DNA from: Acidimicrobiaceae bacterium
Lineage (GTDB): Bacteria; Actinomycetota; Acidimicrobiia; Acidimicrobiales; UBA8190
Length of the DNA stretch: 64,000 nucleotides
NCBI GenBank assembly: GCA_003151475.1
Contig: PLXQ01000054.1
Span: 189,529 to 253,528 of the forward strand
Reading direction: 5' to 3'
Shown here one piece after another: positions 1 to 8,529 of this stretch (position 1 is its first letter; each line of letters starts with the position of its first letter). The notes beneath the pieces were generated by a model. The model saw only the letters and a list, made by a program, of their open reading frames with translations. It made no database searches and was not told the origin of the DNA. A program made the translations under genes and the position numbers.

Positions 1-34
1 GAATAATCCGGTGGGTGGTCCGGTTGCCACATGC

Positions 35-742
35 ATGTTGGTAGAGATCTTTTCTGACGTGGTGTGCCCGTGGTGCTCGATCGGAAAGCGCCGGTTCGAA
101 GCCGCACTGGAGCGGTTTGAGCACGCCGATGAGATCGATGTCGTGTGGCGTGCCTACGAGCTCGACCCGGAGGCCCCTGCCGTTCGTGAGGGCGACTACC
201 TCGACCGGCTGGCCCGGAAGTACGGAATGTCGCGCCAGCAGGCGGCGTCGGCCCAGGAGCGCCTGACCCAGAGCGCCGCTGCCGAGGGACTCGACTTCCA
301 CTTCGAGCGGGCCCGGCCGGGGAACACCTTCGATGCCCACCGGCTGCTGCACTACGCCAGGGACGCCGGTCCCGGTCTGCAGGACGTCTTGAAGGAGCGG
401 CTATTCCTGGCCTACTTCACTGAGGGCGCCCCCATCGGTGACGCCGAGACCCTGGTGCGACTGGCCGGTGAAGCCGGTCTCGACCCCGCGCAGGCCGCCG
501 AGATCGTGGCCGGGGAGCGCTACACCGAGGAGGTCCGGGCCGACGAGCGCGAAGCAATGGAGCTCGGCGTGACCGGCGTCCCGTTCTTCGTGGTCGACGG
601 GAAATTCGGCATCCCCGGGGCCCAGGACGCCGACACCATCCTGAATGTCCTCGAGCGGGCCTGGGCGAAGGCCCACCCTCTCGAAATGGCGACGGTGCCC
701 GCCGACGGCGGCACCTGTGAGGGTGACAACTGCGCCGTGTGA
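35..742 (+). CDS. DsbA family thiol-disulfide oxidoreductase (FrnE-like)
   Basis: A 235-residue thioredoxin-fold oxidoreductase of the FrnE branch of the DsbA family, which usually acts on cytosolic substrates. The redox motif CPWC lies at residues 11-14, right after the first beta strand. A helical insert follows, then the cis-Pro loop segment GVTGVPFFV near residue 180. There is no signal peptide. The C-terminus carries an extra Cys pair (CEGDNC), which could be a secondary redox or metal site (inference). An in-frame GTG at 11 would add eight residues. ATG 35 was preferred because it places CPWC at the usual distance from the N-terminus. No partner gene is evident; the next genes run on the other strand. 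Confidence 0.88.
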   Translation: MLVEIFSDVVCPWCSIGKRRFEAALERFEHADEIDVVWRAYELDPEAPAVREGDYLDRLARKYGMSRQQAASAQERLTQSAAAEGLDFHFERARPGNTFDAHRLLHYARDAGPGLQDVLKERLFLAYFTEGAPIGDAETLVRLAGEAGLDPAQAAEIVAGERYTEEVRADEREAMELGVTGVPFFVVDGKFGIPGAQDADTILNVLERAWAKAHPLEMATVPADGGTCEGDNCAV

Positions 743-749
743 CGACCGG

Positions 750-1031
750 TCAGCCCGGTGGCAAAGTCTGACCGAAGCCGTCGAAAGCGGCGTCTGTGTA
801 GTCGTTCGGTCTCACCGGATCGGCAGCGTCGGCTCGACGGAGATCATCGGCGTTGACCGCAGTGCCGGTGGCGTCGGTGCGCACCAGAGGCTCGGTAGGG
901 TCCACGTTCGACGGCGGTGGCTCATGAGATTCCACGCCGGCGTCGCGCACGAGGGCGGTGGGGTTTCCGTCGGAGTACCAGCGATCCTCGTGCGCCCGGT
1001 AAGGATCGACATACCAGCCTTCGGCGTTCAT
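750..1031 (-). CDS. Small DUF2510-like protein
   Basis: A 93-residue soluble protein. Its N-terminus (GWYVDPYRAHEDRWYSDG) matches the actinobacterial DUF2510 pattern, a short tryptophan/proline-rich motif often found at the ends of membrane or secreted proteins. The rest is acidic and low in complexity, with no membrane segment. ATG 1031 follows a strong SD (GGAGGT, about 8 bases upstream). It is the last of four same-strand genes after the sulfatase, the LLM enzyme and a membrane protein, with 43 bp to the membrane-protein stop. The function of DUF2510 is unknown. Confidence 0.7.
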   Translation of the reverse strand: MNAEGWYVDPYRAHEDRWYSDGNPTALVRDAGVESHEPPPSNVDPTEPLVRTDATGTAVNADDLRRADAADPVRPNDYTDAAFDGFGQTLPPG

Positions 1032-1074
1032 GATGTCACGTCACCTCCGATTCTCTACGGCTCACTGACGATGC

Positions 1075-1548
1075 TCACAAGCCCGGCCACGGGTATTCGA
1101 TCAGCCTGCCCGAGCCCGACTGAAAATAGAGATCCTCACCGATAATCGACGTCGAACAGGATTGTCCACCTCCGGTGCCCGTTGCGTTGGGACTGAGTTC
1201 CGGGGCGATGAACACCGGCCTGAAAAAAGGCGGGACGGAGGTCACTTCCTCGAGAGGGCCCAGGTCATCGCGATGGACCGACGCCTGAGTACCGGCCGGC
1301 GCCGGCACGTAGGTCCACCCGCAGTAGGTGATGTGGTGCGGCGCGGACCACCATGCCAATGACCCGTATTGGACCCCGAACCAGACCCAGAACCCGGCGG
1401 CGAGCAGGATGATCACCACGAGCAGCGAGATCGCCCAGCGCGCGGCACGGAGCCGGCCCCGTCGTTCAAACCGCTTGTCGAGCTCGTCTCGAACCGAGAA
1501 AGCCGCGAGCCCCGGCTCGATCGTCGCGCCAAGAGCGCGAGGGCTCAC
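1075..1548 (-). CDS. Single-pass membrane protein of unknown function
   Basis: A 157-residue protein with a charged N-terminus, one transmembrane helix around residues 37-58 (core SLLVVIILLAAGFWVW) and an extracytoplasmic C-terminal domain of about 95 residues with two cysteines that could form a disulfide. I do not recognise the family. The GTG start overlaps the stop of the upstream LLM oxidoreductase by 4 bp (GTGA), so the two are probably translationally coupled. It may be an accessory to the upstream enzyme, but nothing in its sequence shows that. Confidence 0.7.
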   Translation of the reverse strand: MSPRALGATIEPGLAAFSVRDELDKRFERRGRLRAARWAISLLVVIILLAAGFWVWFGVQYGSLAWWSAPHHITYCGWTYVPAPAGTQASVHRDDLGPLEEVTSVPPFFRPVFIAPELSPNATGTGGGQSCSTSIIGEDLYFQSGSGRLIEYPWPGL

Positions 1549-2417
1549 AGCGCCAGGAGAGCAGGGCCGAGCTCGCGGTACTGATCGAGGGGAAAGGACT
1601 CTCTTCCGTCGGAGATGACCTGGATGCAGACGTGGTCGGCTCCGGCGTCGTAGTGGGCCCGGACCCGGGCGGCGATGGCATCGAGATCTCCCCAGGCCAC
1701 GACGGCGTCGACGAGGCGGTCGCTCCCGCCGCCGGCGATGTCATCGTCGTGAAAGCCCAGGGCGAGGAGATTGTTGCTGTAGTTCGGGAGGGTCAGGTAG
1801 CCAGTGGTGAAGGTCCGAGCCAGGGCGCGCGCCTTCGAAGGCTCACGCTCGAGGACCACCGTGATCTCGGGAGCGAGGATCGGCCCGTCTCCGAGAATCT
1901 CGCGTGCTCGGGCCGTGTGCTCGACGGGAACGAAATATGGATGAGCCCCCGCCGCGCGTTCGGCGGCCAGCTTCAACATGCGAGGTCCGAGAGCGGCGAG
2001 GATCCTCCGCTCCTTCGAAACGACACCGGCCTCGTCCAGGCCGTCGAGAAAACTCACGACGTGGGAGTAGGGACGGCTGTAGTTCTCGACGGCTGGTCCG
2101 TGGCTCGCACCGAGGCCGAGGAGGAACCGCCCCGGGTAACGGGCGTCGAGAGCGGCGACGCTCTCCGAGAGATTCTTAGGGTCGGTCACCCAGACGCTGA
2201 TGATGCCGCTGGCCACCACCATCTGCGCGGTCGAAGAAAGGAGGCGTTCGAAGCGTGTCGAGAGGCCTTCTTTGAAACCACCTGAGGACCACAGAGCCGT
2301 GTACCCGAGTTCCTCGACCTCGGCCGCCACATCGAGAGACTGATCGCCGTCGCACTGCCAGCTACCGCTCCACCAGACTCCCAGCTTGCCGAGGTTCACT
2401 CCATTGAGCGTACCCAA
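1545..2417 (-). CDS. LLM-class (probably F420-dependent) oxidoreductase
   Basis: A 290-residue TIM-barrel oxidoreductase of the luciferase-like monooxygenase superfamily. The pattern (KLGVWW start, FLLGLGASHG turn, C-terminal DAGADHVCIQV strand) resembles the probable-F420-dependent group common in Actinomycetota. Such enzymes use F420H2 or FMNH2; the substrate cannot be read here. TTG 2417 lies 21 bp after the sulfatase stop. GTG 2399 (NLGKLGVWW) is an alternative start with GGAG just before it. The gene is co-directional with the sulfatase and overlaps the next gene by 4 bp, so it is probably part of the same transcript. Confidence 0.82.
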   Translation of the reverse strand: MGTLNGVNLGKLGVWWSGSWQCDGDQSLDVAAEVEELGYTALWSSGGFKEGLSTRFERLLSSTAQMVVASGIISVWVTDPKNLSESVAALDARYPGRFLLGLGASHGPAVENYSRPYSHVVSFLDGLDEAGVVSKERRILAALGPRMLKLAAERAAGAHPYFVPVEHTARAREILGDGPILAPEITVVLEREPSKARALARTFTTGYLTLPNYSNNLLALGFHDDDIAGGGSDRLVDAVVAWGDLDAIAARVRAHYDAGADHVCIQVISDGRESFPLDQYRELGPALLAL

Positions 2418-2438
2418 GGGGGCTCACCCGGGGTTGCC

Positions 2439-4745
2439 CTACTGCTCGGACAAGATGGCCGCCAGTTCAGCGAGCGGATCGCGCACGACCGGACCGGTGA
2501 CTTCCACCACGGCGCTGGTGATGACCCCGGTGAAGGGGAAGGGTGCGCGGTAGCCGTCGCCGACCGAGGGGCCCCATTCGTAGCCGCAGGTGAGCCCGAC
2601 GCCCACGCCGTTGAAGCCGGACGGGGTGAACCGGTCGATGGGCCCTTCGGCCACGACCTCGCCGTCGACGACCAGAGTCGCCGCCCCTCCGAGACCCTCG
2701 TCTTTCTCGAAGGTGAACCGCAGGCTGTGGGTCCCCGAACCCACGATGTCGGGGGCTTCGAGCATGTAACGCTCCTTGCCGTAGAGATTGTGGACATAGC
2801 GGGGGCGCCCGTCGAGGAGATGGAACGACCACCCTCCCAGAGCGGATCCCAGGGCCAGCAGGACCCCGGAGCCGACCGTGCCCTCGGCTATGTCCACCTC
2901 GACCGCCATGGCGTGCGAGCGGTTCCGGACATTGACGGCGACCGGTTCGGGCACCTGGGCTCCGCCGGGGAAATACCGGAAGCTCGTGCGTTCTCGGCGG
3001 CGATCGGGTTTCGGGTGGACGAGGGTCCACAGCACCCGGTTGTCGAGGGGGAGGACCTGGTTACGTTCCGCCTCCTGCCACCAGATCGCCACCATGTCGG
3101 CCACCCGGTCGGGCTGCTCGGTGGCCAGGTCGCGCGTCTCGGAGAGGTCTTCGGCCACGTGGTAGAGCTCCCAGACGTCCTCGTCGAACGGAGCGTTGGG
3201 ATCGAGTCCGTCACCGTAGAGAGGCCCCACGGCGTGGAAGGTGACCGCTTTCCATCCTTGGTGGTAGATGGCCCGTGAGCCGAACATCTCGAAGTGCTGG
3301 GTCACATGGCGTTCGGCGGCCGACGCCCCGTCCGCTTTCAGCAGGTAACCGAAGCCGATGCCGTCGACGGCTGTCTGCGGTACGTAGTCGATGTCGGGGG
3401 GCGATTCGACGCCCACGAGCTCGAGCACCGTAGGCAGGACGTCGATGGCATGGACGAACTGGTGGCGGATGCCGCCGGCACTGCCCGAGAGCTTGGCCGG
3501 CCACGAGATGATGCACGGATCGGCGACGCCGCCCTGGTGCACCTCGCGCTTCCAACGCTTGAAGGGCGTATTGCCCGCCATGGTCCAGCCCCACGGGTAA
3601 TTGTTGTGGGTCAGCGGTCCGCCGATGTCATCCAGACGGGCGTGCATCTCGGCCAGGTTGGCGGGGTCCAGGTTCGTCATCCGGATGTCGTTGATGGAAC
3701 CCTCGGGGCCGCCTTCGGCGCTGGCACCGTTGTCGGAGACGAGGATGATGACGGTGTTGTCGAGCTCGCCGGTCTCCTCTAAGAAGTCCACGAGGCGACC
3801 GATCTGGGCGTCGGTATAGGAGAGGAAGCCGGCGAAGCATTCCATGAACCGGCTGGCCACGGTCCTCTGCGTCTCTCCGAGTGTGTCCCACTCCGGTACC
3901 CAGGGAGGGCGCGCCGAGAGTCCCGTGCCCGCCGGTATCACGCCCAGGTCGAGCTGCCGGGCGTAGGTCCGTTCCCGCCACGCGTCCCAGCCGTCGTCGA
4001 AGTGGCCCCGGTAGCGGTCGATCCAGTCCCGGGGGGCCTGGTGGGGCGAGTGACAGGCCCCCGTGCAGAAGTAGAGGAAGAACGGTTGATCGGCGTCCAC
4101 GGCGCGCAGATCCCCGAGGAATTCGATGGCCCGGTCGGCCAGGTCGGCGCTCAGGTGGTATCCGTCCTCGATGGAACGCGCCGGGCGGACGGAATGGTTG
4201 TCGTGGAAGAGGGCGGGCACGAATTGGTGGGTCTCACCGCCGTGGAAGCCGTACCAGCGGTCGAATCCCCGGCCCAGAGGCCAGGTGGCACGCGAGGCGG
4301 CCATGTGGGTCTCGTCCTCGGGGCTGAGGTGCCATTTGCCCACGGCGTAGGTGGCGTAGCCGTTCGCACGCAGGATCTCCGACAGGTAGCCGTTCTCCCT
4401 CGGAGGCTTACCCCAGTAGCCGGGGAAGCCCGACGCCAGGTCGGCCACCCGTCCCATGCCGCTGCGGTGGTGGTTGCGGCCCGTCAACAGACACGCCCGG
4501 GTGGGGGAGCACAGAGCCGTGGTGCGGAAGTTGGCCAAGCGGATGCCGCCCGTGGCCAGACGATCGATTGCGGGCGTGGCGATATCGGAGCCGTAGCAAC
4601 CGAGCTGGGCGAAACCGACGTCGTCGAGCACCATGAGAACGACGTTCGGAGCCCCCTCGGGTGGAGTGGGTTCCGGGGGCCACCAGGGCTCTGAGTCACG
4701 CCAGTCACGCCCTATCCGGCCTCCGAACTCCGGCGCCTTGGCCAT
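2439..4745 (-). CDS. Type I arylsulfatase
   Basis: A 768-residue sulfatase of the alkaline-phosphatase fold that hydrolyses sulfate esters. The formylglycine motif CSPTR lies in [14 protein letters not shown], where Cys is converted to formylglycine. Metal-binding motifs are also visible: [13 protein letters not shown] near the N-terminus and VSDNGAS in mid-protein. The C-terminal 200 residues form a beta-rich domain typical of long arylsulfatases of the AtsA type. No signal peptide is visible, so it is probably cytosolic. ATG 4745 (MAKAPEF) has a GGGAG SD; the reading frame is open a further 74 residues upstream, but that stretch is arginine-rich and unlike sulfatases. It is the first gene of the four-gene minus-strand group. 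Confidence 0.93.
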   Translation of the reverse strand: MAKAPEFGGRIGRDWRDSEPWWPPEPTPPEGAPNVVLMVLDDVGFAQLGCYGSDIATPAIDRLATGGIRLANFRTTALCSPTRACLLTGRNHHRSGMGRVADLASGFPGYWGKPPRENGYLSEILRANGYATYAVGKWHLSPEDETHMAASRATWPLGRGFDRWYGFHGGETHQFVPALFHDNHSVRPARSIEDGYHLSADLADRAIEFLGDLRAVDADQPFFLYFCTGACHSPHQAPRDWIDRYRGHFDDGWDAWRERTYARQLDLGVIPAGTGLSARPPWVPEWDTLGETQRTVASRFMECFAGFLSYTDAQIGRLVDFLEETGELDNTVIILVSDNGASAEGGPEGSINDIRMTNLDPANLAEMHARLDDIGGPLTHNNYPWGWTMAGNTPFKRWKREVHQGGVADPCIISWPAKLSGSAGGIRHQFVHAIDVLPTVLELVGVESPPDIDYVPQTAVDGIGFGYLLKADGASAAERHVTQHFEMFGSRAIYHQGWKAVTFHAVGPLYGDGLDPNAPFDEDVWELYHVAEDLSETRDLATEQPDRVADMVAIWWQEAERNQVLPLDNRVLWTLVHPKPDRRRERTSFRYFPGGAQVPEPVAVNVRNRSHAMAVEVDIAEGTVGSGVLLALGSALGGWSFHLLDGRPRYVHNLYGKERYMLEAPDIVGSGTHSLRFTFEKDEGLGGAATLVVDGEVVAEGPIDRFTPSGFNGVGVGLTCGYEWGPSVGDGYRAPFPFTGVITSAVVEVTGPVVRDPLAELAAILSEQ

Positions 4746-5076
4746 GGACCGCTCCCTTCGCATCTTTGAGGTAAGCCGCTTCGTTGATCGGCGGTCCAGC
4801 ATGCCACCGGGCGCCGACTGCCCCGCTGTTCGCCTGGTACGCCTCGGATCGTGGCCGACTTCGTCCTCTAAGGATGTATTCTCCGAGGTCAAGGGCCTTT
4901 TTTCTTGGCCGGCCCGCCGCTGGGGGAGCGGAAACGGCCGCCGCGAGCGGACCCCTGCGCTGAGCACGGTACGCTGTGTCGCAGCACGGGCTCATTGCCG
5001 CGCGGGCCCTGCCGTACCGGTCTCCAGTGGAGACTTTCTGCTGCAACTGACGCGCGGCGTCGAGGAGGAACGCGAC
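4746..5076. promoter_or_regulatory. 331 bp divergent intergenic region, sulfatase / rpsR
   Basis: No convincing gene is present. The region separates divergent transcription of the sulfatase and rpsR. A perfect inverted repeat (GTCTCC-AGT-GGAGAC) lies at 5020-5034, 28 bp before the rpsR SD, and would form a hairpin in an rpsR leader. The stretch around 4870-4905 is the most AT-rich part and the likeliest place for a promoter, but I could not identify convincing -35/-10 boxes. Confidence 0.5.
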
Positions 5077-5640
5077 GTGCCCCCGTCGTCCCGCAAAGAT
5101 CGAGGTCGGACCAAGACGAGTGACCCCAAAGGCCGGGTCAGGCGCGGTCGACCGAAGGTATGCATCTTCTGTACCGAGCACATTCCTTACGTTGACTACA
5201 AGGACATGAACCTCCTCCGTCGCTTCATGAGCGACCGGGGGAAGATCAAGTCGCGCGCCAACACGGGAACGTGCTCGCAGCACCAGAGCGATGTCGCCCT
5301 GGCCATCAAGAACGCCCGGGAGCTGGCCTTGCTCCCCTACGCCGTGCGCACGCTCGCCGGCGACAAGTCCGCCGGACGGCGCGGACGAGGCGCAGGCCGT
5401 CCCGGGGACCGGCCCACAGGAGACCGACCCACAGGAGACCGACCCACAGGAGACCGGCCCACCGGGCCTCCGACCACGCCACCACCGACCGGCAGCGTTG
5501 ACGCAGCGGCCAACGGTGGTGCCGGGGATCTGACGACAGAAGCGGCGCCTGTCGCCGCGTCGGTAGGGGCGGGGACAGCCCCTGGAGACGCCGCCGGCGG
5601 CGGCCCCGACACCGCATCGAACGAGGAAGTGCAGGGCTGA
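5077..5640 (+). CDS. rpsR: 30S ribosomal protein S18, zinc-binding type, with long C-terminal extension
   Basis: S18 binds 16S rRNA with S6 on the 30S platform. The conserved core covers residues 27-92. It has a CxxC pair (C29, C32) and a later Cys-x-x-His (C66, H69), which together make the zinc-binding (C+) form. GTG 5077 has an excellent SD (GAGGAGGAA, 6 bp spacer). The tail, residues 93-187, is odd: it contains four DRPTG repeats from a 15 bp tandem repeat, then a Pro/Thr and Ala/Gly/Asp low-complexity stretch. Normal S18 is about 75-90 residues. The gene is not in the usual rpsF-ssb-rpsR-rplI cluster, which suggests a second, stand-alone copy (inference). Confidence 0.93.
   Translation: MPPSSRKDRGRTKTSDPKGRVRRGRPKVCIFCTEHIPYVDYKDMNLLRRFMSDRGKIKSRANTGTCSQHQSDVALAIKNARELALLPYAVRTLAGDKSAGRRGRGAGRPGDRPTGDRPTGDRPTGDRPTGPPTTPPPTGSVDAAANGGAGDLTTEAAPVAASVGAGTAPGDAAGGGPDTASNEEVQG
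5407..5466 (+). repeat. 15 bp tandem repeat, 4 copies (in rpsR)
   Basis: Four in-frame copies of a 15 bp unit (consensus gaccgacccacagga, last copy diverged) encode DRPTG repeats in the C-terminal tail of S18. Confidence 0.95.
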
Positions 5641-5644
5641 GAGA

Positions 5645-5756
5645 GTCGGTTACCCCCGACTTACTCGGCGCCGGGGATGTCCCGGCACCGGCTGGGAGCG
5701 GGTCACCGCTGTTCCAGCGGTCATGTGACTGATGAGTAGTCGGCCCCGAGGCCGAC
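5645..5756 (+). ncRNA. Four consecutive hairpins between rpsR and the SHOCT-like gene
   Basis: The 126 bp gap holds four separate perfect inverted repeats: 5645-5660 (GTCGG/CCGAC), 5670-5686 (GCCGGG/CCCGGC), 5705-5721 (ACCGCTG/CAGCGGT, 3 nt loop) and 5739-5756 (GTCGGCC/GGCCGAC, 4 nt loop). They are evenly spaced and end 10 bp before the next start codon, partly against its SD. This could be a structured leader, an attenuator, or a terminator plus processing signals. No known riboswitch consensus was recognised. Confidence 0.45.
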
Positions 5757-5766
5757 AGGGAGAACC

Positions 5767-6042
5767 ATGGCGACACAACGAACGAGTTTCAACAAGCTTC
5801 AGCGGGATCGCGACAAGCAGGAGAAAGCCGCGGCCAAGCGTGACCGCCGCCAGAGCAGGGCGACGGCGACCGACGAAGAGCAGGCTTTAGGCGAGACTCC
5901 GGCCACGGGCAACGAGCCGAGCGCTCAGGAGCTGCTCGACGAGGTCGAGAAGGTGCACCGCCAGTTCGACGCCGGCGACATCGACTTCGAGACCTACGAG
6001 AACACGAAGACCCTGCTTCTGAGTCAGCTTCCCGTCGACTGA
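5767..6042 (+). CDS. Small charged protein with C-terminal SHOCT-like motif
   Basis: A 91-residue protein in two parts. The N-terminus is very basic (FNKLQRDRDKQEKAAAKRDR), is probably helical and could bind nucleic acid. The C-terminus (residues 52-91, ELLDEVEKVHRQFDAGDIDF onward to KTLLLSQL) has the leucine spacing and the central Gly-Asp/Glu turn of SHOCT oligomerisation domains. ATG 5767 follows an AGGGAGAA SD. It lies 126 bp downstream of rpsR behind the hairpin cluster and 61 bp before the HAD gene. The function is unknown. Confidence 0.75.
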   Translation: MATQRTSFNKLQRDRDKQEKAAAKRDRRQSRATATDEEQALGETPATGNEPSAQELLDEVEKVHRQFDAGDIDFETYENTKTLLLSQLPVD

Positions 6043-6103
6043 TCCCGAGACGCGGACCTCCCGGGCGCCCTTGTTTGTGCGCGCCGGGCCCGACGAGGAC
6101 TTC

Positions 6104-6751
6104 GTGAGTGCTGCCGAGCGACCGGCCATCGCGGCGGTCGTCTTCGACATCGGAGGCGTGCTGCTCGATTGGGACCCGCGTCACCTGTACCGCAAGGTGT
6201 TCGAGGACGACGAGGCCATGGAGCAGTTCCTCAGCCGGATCTGCACGCCCGAGTGGCATGAACCTCATGACCGGGGCGAGAGCACGGCCGCTTCGTGTGC
6301 TCGTTTGGCCGAGGCGCATCCCGAGCACGCCGAGGAGATCTGGGCTTGGATGACGCGCGGCGAAGAGATGGTGGCCGGAGCGATCGAGCAGACGGTGGAC
6401 ATCCTGACCGAGCTGAGCCGGGCGGGCGTCGCCTGTTACGCGCTCAGCAACATGGAAGCCGAGACTTTCCCGCTCCGGTTGGAGCGGTTCGCCTTCCTGG
6501 GCCTGTTCGACGGGATCGTGATCTCGGGCCTGGAGGGGATGGCCAAGCCTGATCGGGCCATCTTCGAGCTCCTCCTCGAACGGTTCGGGCTCGATCCCGG
6601 ATCCACCTTGTTCGTCGACGACAATGTGGCGAACCTCGAAGCTGCATTTTCCCTCGGTATGTCGACGGTCCATTTCCGCTCGCCGGAGGGCCTGCGCAGG
6701 TCCTTGCAAGCGGTGGATCTGTTGCCGGCCGACGGCGGACCTGCTGCCTGA
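6104..6751 (+). CDS. HAD superfamily hydrolase
   Basis: A 215-residue haloacid-dehalogenase-fold phosphatase of the YihX/epoxide-hydrolase-N-domain group. All four motifs are present: FDIGGVLLD (Asp15 nucleophile), ALSNME (motif II), AKPDRAIF (Lys, motif III) and FVDDNVAN (motif IV). Motif I has Ile-Gly where phosphatases usually have the second Asp, as in the DxGG(V/G) subgroup. Members dephosphorylate sugar phosphates or small metabolites; the substrate is not predictable. GTG 6104 with GAGGA just upstream was chosen over TTG 6071. Confidence 0.88.
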   Translation: MSAAERPAIAAVVFDIGGVLLDWDPRHLYRKVFEDDEAMEQFLSRICTPEWHEPHDRGESTAASCARLAEAHPEHAEEIWAWMTRGEEMVAGAIEQTVDILTELSRAGVACYALSNMEAETFPLRLERFAFLGLFDGIVISGLEGMAKPDRAIFELLLERFGLDPGSTLFVDDNVANLEAAFSLGMSTVHFRSPEGLRRSLQAVDLLPADGGPAA

Positions 6752-6828
6752 CAGGGCTCAGAAGGGGCGGCCGGTCCGAGGCCCGAGGGCCGGCGTGGAC
6801 GGGTTCGGTCTCTTCAGGTACACAATGG

Positions 6829-7203
6829 GTGATGGCCCGAGACAAATCCGCCGCCCCGAAAGACGAAGGTAAGAAACGCAGAATCCGGTCGGCGGTGTTC
6901 CGCCGGATCATGAGCGTCGGCTTTCTCCGCCACTTCTACGTGCGGCGCCTGCTGCGCTTCATGGAGAAGTCGAAAGCCAAGGGCCGGGCCCTGCCACCCG
7001 AGTTGGCCCGACTGCAGCAGATGTTGGCACGACTGCCCGAGAAGAAGCGGGCCGAGGCTCTGGAGGCAGGTCTGCTGTCCAACCCTGAGGAGCCGCCGAG
7101 CCGCGAGATGCGACGCGCCGCCGCCCGCCAGGACCGTCTGCGCAGCGACGGGCGCGGGTACCGGTCCGGGGCCGTCACGGAACGACCGAAGCGGCGCTCT
7201 TGA
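6829..7203 (+). CDS. Small basic protein of unknown function
   Basis: A 124-residue, highly basic protein rich in Arg and Lys, with a helical centre (LPPELARLQQMLARLPEKKR) and Arg-rich ends. No membrane segment, signal or recognised domain is present. The start is GTG 6829 or the adjacent ATG 6832. Its stop overlaps the TTG start of hpt (TTGA), so it may be translationally coupled to the salvage operon. A nucleic-acid or ribosome-associated role is possible from its charge only. Confidence 0.65.
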   Translation: MMARDKSAAPKDEGKKRRIRSAVFRRIMSVGFLRHFYVRRLLRFMEKSKAKGRALPPELARLQQMLARLPEKKRAEALEAGLLSNPEEPPSREMRRAAARQDRLRSDGRGYRSGAVTERPKRRS

Positions 7204-7823
7204 CCAAGGCCGTCCCGGCGAACGCCGAGTCTTCGCCTGAGGTGCCCGGCGTGACCCGCGTCCCCGGCAGCTACTGGGACAGCGACGAGCACATCGGTCG
7301 GGTGGTTGTCAGCCAGGACGCGATCCGCCGGCGGGTGGCCGAGCTCGGTGCCCAGATCACGGCTGACTACGGGGAACGGCCGCCCCTGCTCGTGGGGGTG
7401 TTGAAGGGCGCCTTCATCTTCATGGCAGACCTGGCCCGAGCCATCCGACTTCCGGTCGAGATCGACCTGATGGCGATCGCCTCGTACGGATCGGACACGA
7501 CCTCGAGCGGCGTCGTGCGCATCATGAAGGACGTCGACACCGACCTCGTGGGACGCGACGTGCTCGTGGTGGAGGACATCATCGACAGTGGCGTCACCTT
7601 GTCGTACCTCCAGCGCTATATGTGGGCCCATCGGCCGGCCACCTTGGAGGTCTGCGCCCTGTTGGTGAAGTCCGGCCCCCAGCGCCGCGACGTCGATCTT
7701 CGTTACGTGGGGTTCACCATCCCGCCCGATTTCGTCATCGGCTACGGCCTCGACGTCGACCAGCGCTACCGAAACCTCCGCGACATCTGCATCTACCGGC
7801 CTGACGGAGCCCCCGATGACTGA
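7200..7823 (+). CDS. hpt: Hypoxanthine (guanine) phosphoribosyltransferase
   Basis: A 207-residue cytosolic type I phosphoribosyltransferase that converts hypoxanthine or guanine plus PRPP to IMP or GMP. The PRPP loop VVEDIIDSG lies near residues 121-130. The LKGAFIFMADL segment and the flexible-loop region SYGSDTTSSG are as in bacterial HPRT, and the C-terminal DFVIGYGLD is the family hallmark. TTG 7200 overlaps the previous stop; a GTG about 14 codons in is an alternative. The gene overlaps upp by 8 bp, so these salvage genes are probably co-transcribed. Confidence 0.93.
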   Translation: MTKAVPANAESSPEVPGVTRVPGSYWDSDEHIGRVVVSQDAIRRRVAELGAQITADYGERPPLLVGVLKGAFIFMADLARAIRLPVEIDLMAIASYGSDTTSSGVVRIMKDVDTDLVGRDVLVVEDIIDSGVTLSYLQRYMWAHRPATLEVCALLVKSGPQRRDVDLRYVGFTIPPDFVIGYGLDVDQRYRNLRDICIYRPDGAPDD

Positions 7824-8502
7824 CGTCCGATCCGAAGCGGGCGCAGCGGGCTCGGATCAGCCGGTCGGCGATCCGAGGGCGATCGTGGTCAATCACCCCC
7901 TGGCGGTCCACCGGCTGTCGGGACTGCGCGACGTCAACACCGACAGCCCGACCTTCCGACAGCTCGTGACCGAGCTGTCGGCCTTCGTGGCCTACGAGGC
8001 TCTGCGCGACCTGGTCACCGTCGACCGGCAGGTGGACACCCCGGTGGCCTCCGGAGTGTGGTGCCGCCGAGTGGAGGAGATGGTCCTTCTCGTTCCCGTC
8101 CTGCGGGCCGGGCTCGGCATGGTCCCGGCCATCCAGGGGGTACTTCCGGCCACCGAGGTGGCCCACGTGGGCTTGCGCCGCGACGAGACCACCTTGCAGG
8201 CCGACGTGTACCTGAACCGACTTCCCGTCGACCTGTCGGGGCGCCGGGTGGTGGTCTGCGATCCGATGCTGGCCACCGGGGGTTCTCTGGCCCAGGTCTG
8301 CACCATGGTGAAGGAGCGCAACGCCTCGAGCGTCACCGTCCTGTCGCTCATCGCCTCGGTCCCCGGGCTGGCGTTCTTCCGAACGGTCCACGGCGATGTC
8401 GACGTCGCCTGCGTGGCCGTGGACCCCGAGCTCGATGAGCGGGGTTTCATCATCCCCGGTCTGGGCGACGCCGGTGATCGGCTGTTCGGTCCTCCCGACT
8501 GA
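7816..8502 (+). CDS. upp: Uracil phosphoribosyltransferase
   Basis: A 228-residue enzyme making UMP from uracil and PRPP. Diagnostic segments are VVNHPLAVHRLSGLRD at the N-terminus, the LVPVLRAGLGM loop, the PRPP loop DPMLATGGS near residue 150, and a C-terminal FIIPGLGDAGDRLFG that closes over uracil. It is about 20 residues longer than E. coli Upp because of an N-terminal extension. It overlaps hpt by 8 bp and is convergent with a cytosine deaminase gene whose product, uracil, is its substrate. Confidence 0.95.
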   Translation: MTDVRSEAGAAGSDQPVGDPRAIVVNHPLAVHRLSGLRDVNTDSPTFRQLVTELSAFVAYEALRDLVTVDRQVDTPVASGVWCRRVEEMVLLVPVLRAGLGMVPAIQGVLPATEVAHVGLRRDETTLQADVYLNRLPVDLSGRRVVVCDPMLATGGSLAQVCTMVKERNASSVTVLSLIASVPGLAFFRTVHGDVDVACVAVDPELDERGFIIPGLGDAGDRLFGPPD

Positions 8503-8529
8503 CCCGGGCGTGAAGCCAGAGCTCGAGCC

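Noticed and set aside
4746..4967. N-terminal extension of the sulfatase reading frame by 74 residues
   Set aside because: The stretch is arginine-rich and lacks sulfatase features, while ATG 4745 has an SD and begins at the usual family position.
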